From Epichloe hybrida (lineage: Eukaryota; Ascomycota; Sordariomycetes; Hypocreales; Clavicipitaceae), in assembly GCA_019022495.1 (NCBI GenBank), contig JAFEKR010000004.1, forward strand, positions 2,542,001 to 2,606,000: a DNA stretch of 64,000 nt. Direction: 5' to 3'. Positions within the stretch are counted from its first letter, which is position 1. Each line of letters opens with the position of its first letter. The notes beneath the pieces were generated by a model. It was not told the origin of the DNA and did no database searches. It saw only the letters and a program-made list of their open reading frames with translations. The translations under genes were made by a program, and so were the position numbers. Positions 25,098-37,095 of the stretch are shown one piece after another.

Positions 25098-25425
25098 TCA
25101 TTGCTTTCGAGCCAAAATCCACTGGAACGCAATCACCCTCCCATCTTCCGCCTCCCCAATGACCTCATCCTTAATAACCCCGAATCCTGCCTGTCGTGCC
25201 ATTTCCAAGTTGGTACCCTCATCAAATTGGCTCCAATGCATCTTTGTTCCCAGCCGGTCCTCGACCGAACCGGGGTCATCCGCGACGCCAAGATTGCAAA
25301 GCAGCAAAATGGGGCCACGACGGCGTCCAAGAGAGCTTGCTCAAAAGACAGCTCCATCCTGTCTGCGTGCAGAAACTCAACGTTGCGAGCGAGCGCTAAT
25401 CTGGACCTGGCCGATCGAATCTGAA
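25098..25425 (-). pseudogene. 3' remnant of a SAM-dependent methyltransferase
   Basis: The minus-strand frame up to the stop at 25098 ends with MHWSQFDEGTNLEMARQAGF, then a run closing in FQWILARKQ. This matches the C-terminal shape of fungal class I methyltransferases, where an aromatic H/D segment precedes a 'GF.v..dE' strand. Upstream, in another frame, are NVEFLHADRMELSF and DAVVAPFC, like motifs II-III of the SAM fold. The segment between them is missing and the frame changes near 25310. The N-terminal SAM-binding GxGxG part is absent. It is therefore an internally deleted fragment lying tail-to-tail with the ABC transporter. Confidence 0.6.
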
Positions 25426-25680
25426 CTAGCTGAGTGAGGCATTGTAACTAAAATCTTATTAGTAAAGCTTTAGTAAAGAAAGGAAGATAGTCACGCCTAG
25501 GAGAATTGGTAGGTAGCGGCCACAAATATAGCTACGGAGTATCTACACCACAACACCACATATTAGGTGCGGCGGGCGGGTGCGGCGGGGGTAAAATAGG
25601 CCTGTAATTCTGACTCATTTTTATCACTAGGGAGTAGTCCCCGGGCGTGGGATGTAGGAGGTGGCCCTATCACGTGGTGG
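25426..25680. other. Short spacer up to Copia-2
   Basis: No gene seen. Contains a GC-rich stretch (about 25562-25592, GGCGGGCGGG type) and ends at the target duplication GTACC (25681-25685). Confidence 0.5.
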
Positions 25681-25685
25681 GTACC

Positions 25686-25951
25686 TGTAGAATGATGCAG
25701 ACGGAGGCAAAGAGAGAGCAGAAGAGAAGATGATGTAGAATCGCTATCTAGGAATTCGTAATCTAGAAGAGAAAAGGGAAGCTTATAAGCTTTAAATCTA
25801 TAAGTAATAAATCTAGGTCTTTAAACAAAGCCTGCGATTAACCGCGATATTAAACGCGATGTGGGAAGCTGCATTATTAAATAAAGAGGGGATAATAAGG
25901 GTAATGCCTAATATCTAAGGTTACGATGTGAGGCTATAAATATCCTTAATA
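25686..25951 (-). repeat. 3' LTR of Copia-2 (266 bp)
   Basis: Begins TGTAGAATGATG on the plus strand and ends CCTTAATA, where the partner ends CCTCAACA. A G-rich polypurine tract (minus) lies just inside. Confidence 0.92.
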
Positions 25952-28900
25952 CCGCCCCTAGTAGTATATCTAGCTAGTAATAAAGAAGAAAGAAAAGTAG
26001 AAAATTAAGGTTATTTATAAAGCTTCTAAAATATCTCCCTTTGTAAAGTCCTTAGCCTTTATTATTTAAAGAAAGCATATAAAATCACTGTGTTTAACGC
26101 GTTCTAGACCTTTTGTAAATCTATTAGTAATTATTTATTTAGTGCTAATCTATTAAAGATAAAAATCCCCTTAATAAGCTTTCTATATAATCTATTTATA
26201 GCGTAAATTAATATAATAAGTGTGTCCCTTATGCTTTTTATTAAGCATATTAGCTTTTATGTTCTAGCTATCTATAAATAGTAGCAATAGGCGCACTTAC
26301 TTAATCCTAAAGTTATTAAGAAGTTAAGTAACCTAGAGTATTAAGAGGCTAGTTAGTATAAGGTTAATAAATTTAGCTTCTATAAAGCTAAGGGCTATAA
26401 GAGTTTATTTCTTTAACTACTAAAGGATATATTCTCTAGTAAGGGTTATAATATACCCTATAGTTAAATGTCTTATATCTAGGTTATTAGCAAGAGAGGC
26501 ATTACTAAATCCCTTTACTTAAAGCATTAATTTAAGGTCTAAAAAACCATATTCTCTAAGAATAATTCCTAAATTATTTACTCTTATAAGGTATTACTAA
26601 AGGTATTTCTTAAAATTCACATATACTTGCTTTAGTGCGGAATTCACACCACAAAGTTAATTAACTATAAATGTAATATTAGGTTATATAAATACTAAAA
26701 GCTAGTTAAAGCTTCCTATTTATTTTGCTTAGTTAAAGAGGTTATAGACTATATTAAGCTCTTTCTAATTAGCTAGAATAATAGTCTTTAGAAGCTAGGG
26801 AACGTTTAAAGCGTTAAGGTTATTAATATTAAATTTCTTTATAATAGTCTATATATAAAGCCTTTAGTAAAGAAGCATAGTGTAATTAGCATAATTACAG
26901 ATAAATTTAATGCTAAGAAATAGCTTAATATTACCTAAATGCTTTAATTTATAGTGTTTCTATAATTCCTTAATAACATTTATAATAATCATAAGGGTCT
27001 TTCCTATAATAATTATATTATTTATATATAGAAGAAGTATAATATTATTACGTTAAAAAATGCAGAGTTTGCTTAATAGCCTCTTAAAGCCCTACTATTT
27101 AAGTTCTTTAGTGATATTATCTAGCCACTAAAGAGGAGAAATAGGTAAGCTATAAAGAGCTCTTTTAAGCTTATAGACTCTAGTTATACTATCTAAGTAG
27201 CTATAAGGTTATTTAATATAGATATCTCCTTATGCTTTAGCATTAAGGAAGGCATTTATAATATTATATTACTACTAATTATAGTTAAAGGTAGTAATAA
27301 GTATATAAAATACTTATAAAGAAACTAAGTGCACTACTGCTATGTAAAGGTCCTTATTACTAAAGACCTCTAGATTCTAGTCTTCTCTTGTAACTTATCT
27401 TGCCTTTAAATATAGGTTAAGATTAATTAAGTACTTTATAGTGTAAACCTATTAGCTATTAAAGATCTTTATATCTTTAGGAGTAAAGACTAGGTCCTAG
27501 TATTTCTTTTTATTAATTTTTAGAAGTTCTTTCTTTTTAGTAAGTCTCTAGAAGTTATAATAGTTATCTATAGCTTTAGCCTTATACTAATTAGATAGAA
27601 TGTTAATCTTTGTGTTAGCTATATTAGCTACTTTAAGCATTAGGAATGCGTATAAGGTAGTGATTTCCTTTACTTTATTATTATATAGATTATTGTTATA
27701 ATAACGAATTACAAGGTTTAATTAACAAGATCCTAGAGGAAGGGCTTTCTTCTTACCTAATATTACAATATTAAGGTAATCTTAACGTATATTAGATTAA
27801 AGAGATTGTCTTAGAGGCTTAGGTTCTAGTTTAAGTTATTATTAAATAATAGCATTATTATTAGCTTTAGCTTCTTTATCTAGGAAGGCCCTAGGCTAAT
27901 GCCTTAGGAGAATAGTATTCTCTTTAATAATTTATTATTATTAGCTTATAAGGTCCCTTTAAGGAGGACTCTTAGAGGGCATTAGAAGAGAGCTCTAAGA
28001 TAGTAAAGGCTTAGTCCTAGTAGGAGAATTATCTTTCTCCTTAAAAGAGTAGTAATTCTTATCTATTTCTAAGGAAACTAAAGGGGTATTTATAAAATAA
28101 ACTTTCTTTTATTTAATGTTACTAATAGGCTAGGGAAGAGGTTTTTCTATAGGTGGAACGTTAATAATATAGTAGCTTTCTTTAGCAAAAGAAGGGTTAA
28201 TAAGGTCCGCGATGTAAATAGTCTTATTAGCCTTAAATTTAGTAGGCATAGGCATGTTCTTATTAAAGCGTATATCCCTTATATATATAATCCTCTAATC
28301 TTTAGGGATTTAAACTTTGTAAAGGTAATATTTAGGGCTATCTATGCCTATAAGTTAACCCTTCTTAGCTTATAGCGCTATCTTCTATAATTAAATATAA
28401 CGTTTGTTAGAAATGCGTACATATATAATACATCCCTACGTGCGTAAGTGTTAAATTAAGGCGTTATTCTTAAGGCCTAGGATGTTAAATAATACTTACT
28501 AAGGGGACTAATTATCCTTATTCCTATGTATAGGCAAGAGATTAGTGATTTTAGCTACATACTTTATAGCATATAGCTAGAGAAGCTCTAGTAATTTAGC
28601 TTTAATTATTAAGGATTATGCTATCTCTATAAGGGTTTAACTAGCATATTTAATAAGGCCTTAATAGGTAGGAATATATAGAGCGCTAGTTTAATAGATA
28701 ATTCCCTCTTTCTAATAGAAGAGTTTAAACTTTTCTCTAAGGAATTTAGTTATATTATCTATATAGAAGTATTTAATAGTAAAGCCACTACTTATATTCT
28801 TAATAGTAGTCTTCTAAGCTTAAATTACTTTAACTATACTAGCTTTATTAATAGTTAGGATTACCTAGTAAAAGCGTGTATAGGCGTTAATTACGTGTAA

Positions 28901-31323
28901 TGTGTGCTTCTTCCCTCTAAAGCCTTTAGGCTTATGTTTAATAAAGTCCTAGAATATATAAGAAAGGAAGGTAGTTATATTATTAGAGTCTTCTTAGTAA
29001 ATTATTTAAAGGGCCTTTAATAAAAGGCAAGCTAAGCACTAGAAATTAATTAAGGAGGTAAGGTTAATTATAATTCCTACCTCTTTATAGGCTAGTATAA
29101 TTTGTTCTTTCCCTATATGCCTAAGTCTCTTATATAAGAGGCTAAATTCCACCTTCTTAGTAATAGATTTGCTTAATAAGGCCGCGAAATTAAATTAAGG
29201 TTCCTCCTCCCTAAGAATTAATGTTAATATATTAGACTTCTAGTTATAAGAAGTAATAGCATTACCTGTAAACTTTAAGATTAATTAATCTTTAAATCTA
29301 TCTATAATAATACCTCCTTGCTTAAGAAGGCCTAGCGAAATTATATTAACTTTAGCCTTTAGTGCCTATTAGGCGTTAGATAGTTCTAGGTAGCCTTTGC
29401 TAATAGGGAGTTTAACATTACTAATGCCTTTAATATTAAGTTATTCTCTATTACTTAATATTATTAGTCTAGTAACTATATTAGTGTTTAAATAAGTAAA
29501 CTATTTAGTTATGTTAAACATATAAGTGTTATATCTAGAGTTAAGGATATAGTCTTCCTTTATAAGGTAATTTACTATTATTTAAAAGGAATAGTCCTAG
29601 TTAATTGCCATAAGAGAGAGATTACTTCCTATAGTAATAATATTAGGAGAGGTAGTTATAGTAGTGGTTATAGTTATATTGCCTTTTTTCTTTATTAAGT
29701 TAGGCTTCTTCTCTAGATAAAGCTTCTAGTAATTATCCTTTAAATAAATAGGTTATCCTAGAGAGATTAAATAACTATAATCTAGCTTAATAGTCTTAGA
29801 GGTTTTGTTTTTCTTTATTAGAGCTTTGCCTTTGCCTTTTATATTAGCATTGTCCTTATTATTCTTTTATTAGGTATTAAAGTTAACCTTTTAGTCCTTC
29901 TAAGGCTTATTAGCTTTATACGTTAAATAGGTAAGTATACCTTCCTTTATAAGCTTAGATTTAGAGAATCCCTTAATCTTCTAAGCGTTGTAAATGTTAG
30001 GCATTAAACCCTTAATAGCTTTAATTATTTGTAATACCTAAATAATATTAGGGATCTTTTTAATCTTATAGATCTAGTTCTAAAGGTTCTAGTAGTAGTC
30101 TAGCTAAGCTCTTATTATAAAGAAATTAGCCCTCTTTAATTAAGAGAACTATTATAGTAGCTTAATAATAGCTAAATTAGCCTTAAAGCTATAATCGCTT
30201 TTAATTAATTATATTATATTAGTGACTAGTATTATATTAGTTTATCCTATATGCGTTAAATTCTTTTAGACTTATAAAGAAAGGCTTTACTATATAATAG
30301 AAAAGAGAATAGTATAATACTTATTAGTCTCTTAAGACTATAGAGTTACTTTAGTTAAATATAGTGTAAGCTATATAATATAAACTTGTATTTAGATTAA
30401 GATCTCCTATTCCTTAAAGTTCTTAGCTCCTTTAAGAGAAGTAATAACTATAGTTCTTATATACTATGCCTTAGTAATATTATTAAGTTTAGTTAAATTA
30501 GGTTAGGTAGCTAGAATAGTACTAGAAGCATCTGTGTTAGCTATACTATAGGAAAGGAAAGGTAAGGTTATATATTACAATTCGCGTACTTCTATTACTA
30601 TATGTATTTAATACTAATTATCATTAATTTAGTCTAATAGGAGTTATAGCAGTAGCTCTCTAAGAATTAAATTACTATATAGCCACTAATATATAGAGAT
30701 ATAAAGTTAAGAATATAAGTAGCTTAAAAGGCGTTTTTAGATGCCTTAAAATGTTTTACCTTAGCTTAGTTAAAGAGTAATGCTTTACCTAGAATTTACT
30801 ATACTTACTTTACTTGCTTTACTATATACTACTTTACCCTAGATAGTAATAGATCTAGATTATTAGTTTTAAGTACCTAAGGCAGTTCTATAAGGAATAT
30901 CTTATCCTAGCTTACTATTTACTAAGATTTACCTAGAAGGGATTAACTTTTTATATGTATTATAAAAGATTATATAGTATTAAGTAATATATAAGTTTAT
31001 AGCTTAGAGAAAAATTATTATGCTTATAAATTAGGAAAATAACGCATAAAGGTTATGTATTTAATTCCTAGTTATATAAAATTTTTATAGCTTTATATAT
31101 ATAAAAGGAAGCTAAATTATAATTAATCTAATCTTAACTTATATAGTGTTATTAGTTTTTAGGAAAGGAAAAAGGTCTTTATACTACCCTATAAGTTAAG
31201 TAATTTACTTTAATAAGATATTAGGAAAAGATATGTAATTATATATAAGACTATAATAGTTAAATAAAAGGGAAAAATAAAAAGAAAGGTAAGGGCGTAA
31301 TTGTGAGCGCTAGGCTTATAACC

Positions 31324-31589
31324 TGTAGAATAATACAAACAGAGGCAAAGAGAGAGTAGAAGAGAAGATAATATAAAATCGCTATCTAGGAATTTATAAT
31401 CTAGAAGAGAAAAGGGAAGCTTATAAGCTTTAAATCTATAAGTGATAAATCTAGGTCTTTAAACAAAGCCTGTGATAAACCGCGATATTAAACGCAATGC
31501 GGGAAGCTGCATTGTTAAACGAAGAGGGGATAACAAGGGTGATGCCTGATATCTAAGGCTACGATGTGAGGCTGTGAATATCCTCAACA
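31324..31589 (-). repeat. 5' LTR of Copia-2 (266 bp)
   Basis: Partner of 25686-25951 with the same length. It ends CCTCAACA at 31589, followed by GTACC. It is the sequence immediately 5' of the kinase gene at 31687. Confidence 0.92.
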
Positions 31590-31686
31590 GTACCGATCCG
31601 CTCCGAATAGAAACGGTCATGTACGGAGTACGCTTGAGCAGACTATGTACCTCACTGTCGCGTAATCACGTTGAGACAACGAAAGG

Positions 31687-33663
31687 ATGAACAACGAGAT
31701 TCGGAATTTTCCCAATGTGCGGGATGAAGCGCCTACATCTGGTGTCCACCAGCGTCCTTTCTCTCCTTCTAACTTTACTCAGCCTGTTGCCCTCGGCTCG
31801 AATGGTTACCAACCAAACAACAATCCTACGCAGAGTTTGCATTCGTCGCAGAAACTTGTTGGGCTTCAACACCAGAACGCTGGTATAAATGACCCCAGTA
31901 CTGCCCTTGCTCATCAGTTTTCTAGTCAGAGCTTGGGCACTGACTGGGTGGCCTGTACATCTGGCTCCGGGGGGGTGCTCTCTATGAGACCACCTCAACA
32001 AACTTCGCCAGCGGAACGTAATACATCATCTCCAGCATATACATGCATTAAGGCCAGTCCGGGCTTGTTTGCTCAGGTTCCTGAGCGCAATCCGGATATA
32101 TATGGCCGGACTGCGCACAACAATCAGAAAAAATGCGCAAAACAAGCTTCTGACTTTTTCAAAGACAATGTCAAGCGTGCTCGAGAAAGACATCAGAGGT
32201 ACGAAGTGTTACTATTCAACCGTATCCTGTGGATGTTACAAGATACTAACGTACTAATCCGTGGTATGTAGACAAAGTGAGGCCGACAGAAAGCTTCAGG
32301 AGCCGAACATCAGTCGACAAAAACAGGAACTGGTCTGGTCCAGCTCTGGCCGGAAAGAAGGGCAATATCTACGGTTCCTGCGAACCAAAGATAAACCCGA
32401 GAATTATCAAACCATTAAGGTCATCGGCAAGGGTGCCTTTGGCGAAGTTAAACTAGTACAGAAAAGGGCCAATGGTCAAGTCTACGCAATGAAATCTCTG
32501 TTCAAGACAGAGATGCTTCAGAGAAACCAGCTTGCACACGTTCGATCGGAGCGCGATGTCTTGGCAGAGGCTGAGAGTCCATGGGTTGTGAAGCTATTCA
32601 CCACCTTCCAGGACGCACACTTTCTCTATATGCTCATGGAGTTCCTACCAGGTGGTGACTTGATGACAATGTTAATAAAGTATGAAATCTTCTCGGAAGA
32701 TATCACCCGATTTTATATGGCAGAGTGCATCTTAGCCATCGAGGCTGTTCACAAATTGGGCTTCATCCATCGGTAAGCTATGCCTTGACATCATACCCAT
32801 TAAATAAATCTAACACTGCGTAGGGACATCAAGCCCGACAACATTCTCCTTGACCGCGGCGGCCATGTCAAGTTGACTGACTTTGGTCTCTCTACAGGCT
32901 TCTATAGTGTACATGATAACAGCTACTACCAGCAGCTACTTCAGGGAAAATCTAATAAGCCAAGAGACAGAAACTCCGTCGCAATTGACCAGATCAACCT
33001 CACTGTTAGCAATCGGTCTCAGATTAATGAGTGGCGACAGTCGAGAAGAATGATAGCATACTCTGCTGTTGGAACGCCTGACTATACTGCGCCAGAGATT
33101 TTCACTGGCCATGGGTACTCGTTTAGCTGCGATTGGTGGTCTCTCGGCACGATCATGTTTGAGTGCTTAGTAGGATGGCCTCCATTCTGCGCCGAGGACT
33201 ATCACGATACCTACCGAAAAATCAAAAATTGGAGGCAGACTTTGTGTTTTCCTGACGACATTCAGCTTGGTACGCTAGCCGAAAACTTGATCCGAAGGTG
33301 AGACTTGCAATATCACATCAGCCGTCTTCATGCTAACAGCCCAGGCTGGTCTGTAATCCCGAGGACCGAATCGGACGTGGCGGGTCGGAAGAAGTAAAGT
33401 CACACCCTTTCTTTCGAGGAGTACAGTTTGACAATCTACGCCAAACTAGGGCACCCTTTGAACCACGCTTGACTTCCAACGTTGACACCTCTTATTTCCC
33501 AACTGATGAAATAGACCAGATTGACATTGCTAGCCGACTACAGGCTCATATCGCACAACAGGAACAGGCGATGAACGGCGTCAATACCATGGAGGATTCA
33601 CTAGAGATGAGCTTGCCCTTCATTGGATATACATTCAAGCGGTTTGACACCAATTTCAGCTAA
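31687..33663 (+). CDS. cot-1-like: NDR/LATS-family serine/threonine kinase (COT1/Cbk1/Orb6-like)
   Basis: AGC-type kinase of the morphogenesis (RAM/MOR) pathway, which acts with a Mob protein to control polar hyphal growth. Exons 31687-32198, 32272-32772, 32824-33297 and 33345-33663 give 601 residues; the introns are 73, 51, 47 bp with GT/AG. N-terminal 140 residues are Gln/Ser/Asn-rich. A basic helical Mob-binding region ([17 protein letters not shown]) follows. The kinase domain has GKGAFGEV (about 223), the VAIK-type Lys 245, HRDIKPDN (337), DFG (357), the NDR-specific insert before the activation segment, and [10 protein letters not shown] holding the regulatory Ser. The C-terminal hydrophobic motif FIGYTFKRF keeps Thr 592. 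All catalytic residues are present. It differs from typical COT1 at several normally fixed sites ([14 protein letters not shown]), so it may be a diverged paralogue. Only 97 bp separate its start codon from Copia-2. Confidence 0.95.
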
Positions 33664-35395
33664 TGTAATCAGGGCCTTCACTACTGCTTTCTCTCTGCGG
33701 GATGCAATAGGGAATTGATCTGCTTGTACTGGTCATGCTGACCTCGAGTCTGGACAATCCAGCGGAGCTAAATCTGGGAAAGGCAATTAAGAACAAAAAC
33801 ATGCATCTGAAATACGAGAATATGACCACAAAAGCTAAACACTGGTACAAACAGACGAAAAGGCAGTGTGCATGCATTTCATGCACATCAGTCGCATCTA
33901 GCACAGCACTGACAGCAGTTAGCCTAACCCGTGCATTGCATCTGGAGACGGATAAGGCTAAGTATATATGCTTGGTGACTATGGAGGCAAGATATCGTGG
34001 CTATGAGAAAAATAGTCTAAATGAACGTCTAACTGGTGATCCACGTATGTAAATCGGAGTGATTTTCCATGATGTTAATTATTAAGTCATCTATTTTTAC
34101 ATTTATTTAGTCCTAATGCTATGCTTTAATGCTGTCTAAAAGCTGATTTTGTCCTTAAGTTGAAGTTTACCGAGTAAAAATAGGTTCCGCTTAAGATGCT
34201 CCTCACTTTGGAGCTGTCACATTTGCTTCCCAAGCCCGCGCTAGCCCGCGCCAGCCCGCACCAGGGCCTGTCGCTTAATCTGTGACGTATTTCGGCGCTA
34301 GATTGTGCCAGCTCGTCGACCAGAGATTCTAAATCATAAGAAAGCCTGAACCAAACAAGCGGCAGCTACTGAACATGACAGCAAATTTCTCTCGAAGAGA
34401 CGTAAGGAAGTAAGTGCCGAAGGTAGGAAGACGCTAGTGTGCACCCTACTCCACTATATTACTAATTTTAACTCTAGGGGATGCTTCATATTCGATGAAT
34501 TGCCAATATTCCTTATTATCCTTATTTAGCCGCAGCCTAGCCACATCATTAATTTTTCGCTGCAGAGGGGCTTTTTGCTTCTTGTTCAATTATCGCACAG
34601 TACGGATTACGGAGTACAGCAGTCAATCAGAGACCTCTTTCATCAAGTTCTGTTATCAAGGCTTTGGCTTCCATCTCTTTTATCGTGAGCTATTTTGCGG
34701 GCGCCTGGCCTTACTGCCCCCGCGGGGTAATTAGTCCGCTAGCAATACCGACTCCGCTATGGGTAGTCCGTCCTCCTAGGTGCCTCGTACGGAAGACTAA
34801 TTGGAACTACATGTAGATCCAAGAGTCTTATGAGGGGGTATAATCCGTATGGATTAGTCAAGCTAAGAATAGATTTATACCTGGCAATCTGTAGGGGGGT
34901 GAAATAGCCACGCAGAGAAATAGCCATTAATGATTAGGCAGAATAATATAGGCAGCTAATGCTACGTTACAACTATATTTAGCCACGGCATTTACGAATT
35001 CGTATTTACAGTCTAACCCCTAAATGATTTTACACTCGTGACAAGCCCCACGCAGGGCAGTTACTATTAGCTATAAGTGGCTATAGTAAGTAAAGCTATT
35101 AGCGATTTAATAGGGGTATAAAGATACTAAATAATCCTAGTAAATACACCTAATATGTGGTACCTTTTACCTCACCTAGTAAGATATCATTAGCTTACTA
35201 CCCCTAGTCATGTACCTCGTGTAAAATCATACAAGGGTTAGACTGTAGTACATGCAAGACTTCTCACTAAGAAAAAAGATACTATGGATTATAATGCACA
35301 TAAAAAATAAGATATGTAAGGCGGCTATGCTATCGCTTTCCTATAAATAAGACTTAATAATATAAATAAACACACTACGGATCCGTATAAGTTAT
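33664..35395. other. Intergenic region, no supported gene
   Basis: About 1.7 kb after the kinase. The first 400 bp are probably its 3' untranslated region; an open frame there (33735-34052) has no coding character. A short GC-rich repeat (CCCGCGCTAG/CCCGCGCCAG type) lies at about 34230-34265. From 34800 the DNA becomes AT-rich. I see no gene or intact element. Confidence 0.5.
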
Positions 35396-35612
35396 TGTTA
35401 TGGACTGGCCCCTAGGCGACTGCGATAGGGCGTTAATATAGTATTAAGAGACTTGAGGAGAAAGGAGGAAGGGTAAGAGACTATCCCTAGTGGTGCCCCT
35501 TATACCCCCTAGGCTACTTATGTAAGCCTCCTTTCCTTACCCTAACTACTTTTACTAATCCCCTCTCTGACTGCTATACGGACAATGCTTAGGCAAAGCC
35601 TAAGCCCTTACA
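35396..35612 (-). mobile_element. Solo LTR of the Gypsy element (217 bp)
   Basis: Matches, as reverse complement, the 217-bp LTRs at 53126-53342 and 59994-60210. The ends are TGTTATGGAC and CCCTTACA, with a perfect 5-bp duplication GTTAT (35391-35395 and 35613-35617). It keeps more C/G than either LTR of the full element. The right end is 40 bp from the start codon at 35653. Confidence 0.94.
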
Positions 35613-35652
35613 GTTATACTTTTTTACATATTTCTTTCTGAAGCCAAACGCC

Positions 35653-35934
35653 ATGCGATTCATACTCTGGGTTTCCGCTATAGCAAGTGTAGCATTTGCT
35701 GCTCCTGCTAAGCGCGTTGATGAATGCTGTGACAGTTTTATTACGCCTCGCAATCCTTTAGACAACGACCCTTATTACAAGCCAGGCGGTTGCGTAAGTG
35801 CTTATAACTATACAGATAATTAGTCCTAACTAATAATCAATAGACTTGCTACAGTGGTCATGTACGTTCCTAATATTATGCTAATGAGATTATTTTTACT
35901 AATACTCTAGCAAAAGAACTGCTGCCCGTTTTGA
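35653..35934 (+). CDS. Small secreted cysteine-rich protein (effector-like), three exons
   Basis: The frame is hidden by two short introns. Exons: 35653-35793 (47 codons), 35844-35861 (6 codons), 35911-35934 (7 codons plus TGA). Introns of 50 and 49 bp have GTAAGT...CTAAC...TAG and GTACGT...CTAAT...TAG, both in phase 0. The 60-residue product begins MRFILWVSAIASVAFA, a clear secretion signal. A KR site at residues 20-21 (Kex2-type processing) follows, then six Cys in pairs: 25-26, 47/49 and 57-58, closing NCCPF. Mature peptide about 39-43 residues. No homologue recognised. No stop or frameshift despite the AT-rich setting. A role in host interaction is only inferred from size, signal and cysteines. 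Confidence 0.78.
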
Positions 35935-36729
35935 GCCATCCTATTTCTAAGTAGTTCATGGCCACTCCTGTTAGTATGGTATGGCTAGAATTGTGACCTC
36001 TTAAGAGCTCTCTAGCTTCTAGGCCTTGGTTTAATTAGCTTCGTTAGAATTCTTAAATTCGGTTACAGTGGATCCGATCCCTACTTATGTGATCTAGTCC
36101 TACAACTCTCAGCTAGATAAAACCCCTAGATTCCCTCTATAGAAAATTAACCTTCCCTTTAATGCTTTAGCTAGGGACTGTTTAATTAACTTAAGTTTCT
36201 GTGAGGGTAATAGATAACTAGGCAGGAACGTATTTTAGGAACACTCGTGTATTAAACTAAAGCTTACTAATCCGTGGGTCGTAGTGCATTATATGCAAGT
36301 TACTAGCTAATCTCCTTGGAGGTCATCTACCTTATAGGTCTGTAAGGCCCCCACAGGCCTCTTGCCTAGAGTAATATTGTTTGACAATGTTTGTAGTGTA
36401 GTTAGTTTAGGTACTATACTAACTATTTGTCAGTCAAAAACAACCTTGACAATGATAATAATAATGGTGTTTGAAGAAAAGACCTTAAAAATAGCAATAT
36501 TTGCAATCTTTCGCTAAGATCAAATTAGTCAATACGTAAAGCCACAGCTAAATAAGTAGGCAAAAACTTCGTATTTTCTCAAGTCATCTCGATTAAACAA
36601 TCCAAGCTAAAGGCGGGTGATTTTCTATAAAAAGGGGGCTTCTCGTAGCTAGCACGGTCTTGTCTATATATCGCAGGCACCTCGTGTGTTATGGTGAGGA
36701 ACCTATCGGGCTATTGGTATTCTGTACGA
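35935..36729. other. Spacer, no supported gene
   Basis: Moderately AT-rich sequence after the secreted-protein gene. I see no open frame with coding character and no complete element. Confidence 0.45.
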
Positions 36730-36838
36730 TGGAACGCAATGGATCTGCATCAACAAACGGAGAAGGGATGACGAGGGTAATGCTTTAGATTTCAGGCTTC
36801 GTTGTGAGGCTGCGATGTGAGGCTGCGATATCTCAACA
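36730..36838 (-). repeat. LTR fragment related to Copia-2
   Basis: The last ~110 bp resemble the right part of the Copia-2 LTR: an AACGCAATG block, then GGGATGACGAGGGTAATGC, then a duplicated GCTGCGATGTGAG, ending TCTCAACA. It is diverged but not strongly RIP-decayed. The left part of the LTR is not found. Confidence 0.6.
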
Positions 36839-37095
36839 CAAGCCGTGCAAGGGACGAATTCTGCTAGCCAACAGAAATTTTTCTTTGAATGCTCTCATGG
36901 TGGCCGCATTGATTCTCAGCCACGCCAGCAAGGCTTTTCCAGGTCCAATACGGAGTACAGCTCTTTAAATATCACGCCATAGCGCGATGTAAGTTTTCAC
37001 CACACAACACAGGACTAACCACACTTGAACATAGCAAGTGAGCTGATCAAGCCCTCGATCCTCCCTCATGCCCATCCCTAACGAATTGCGAACAC

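Larger units (their letters stand above)
25686..31589 (-). mobile_element. Complete Ty1/Copia element (Copia-2), heavily RIP-mutated
   Basis: A 5.9-kb element with 266-bp LTRs (25686-25951 and 31324-31589) and a perfect GTACC duplication (25681-25685 and 31590-31594). It reads on the minus strand, with a primer-site-like sequence (minus GGTTATAAGCCTAGCGC) next to the right LTR, close to that of Copia-1. On the minus strand near 28700-28850 the integrase signature is readable (YIDNITKFL, where TDNGTEF is usual). It lies upstream of the RT/RNase H half, the Copia order. The inside is almost pure TpA-rich decay, and no frame survives. Confidence 0.9.

Noticed and set aside
25077..25437. Plus-strand frames over the methyltransferase remnant
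   Set aside because: They are antisense to the recognisable minus-strand remnant and carry no motif.
33735..34052. 105-codon frame downstream of the kinase
   Set aside because: Probably kinase 3' untranslated region; composition and content not coding-like.
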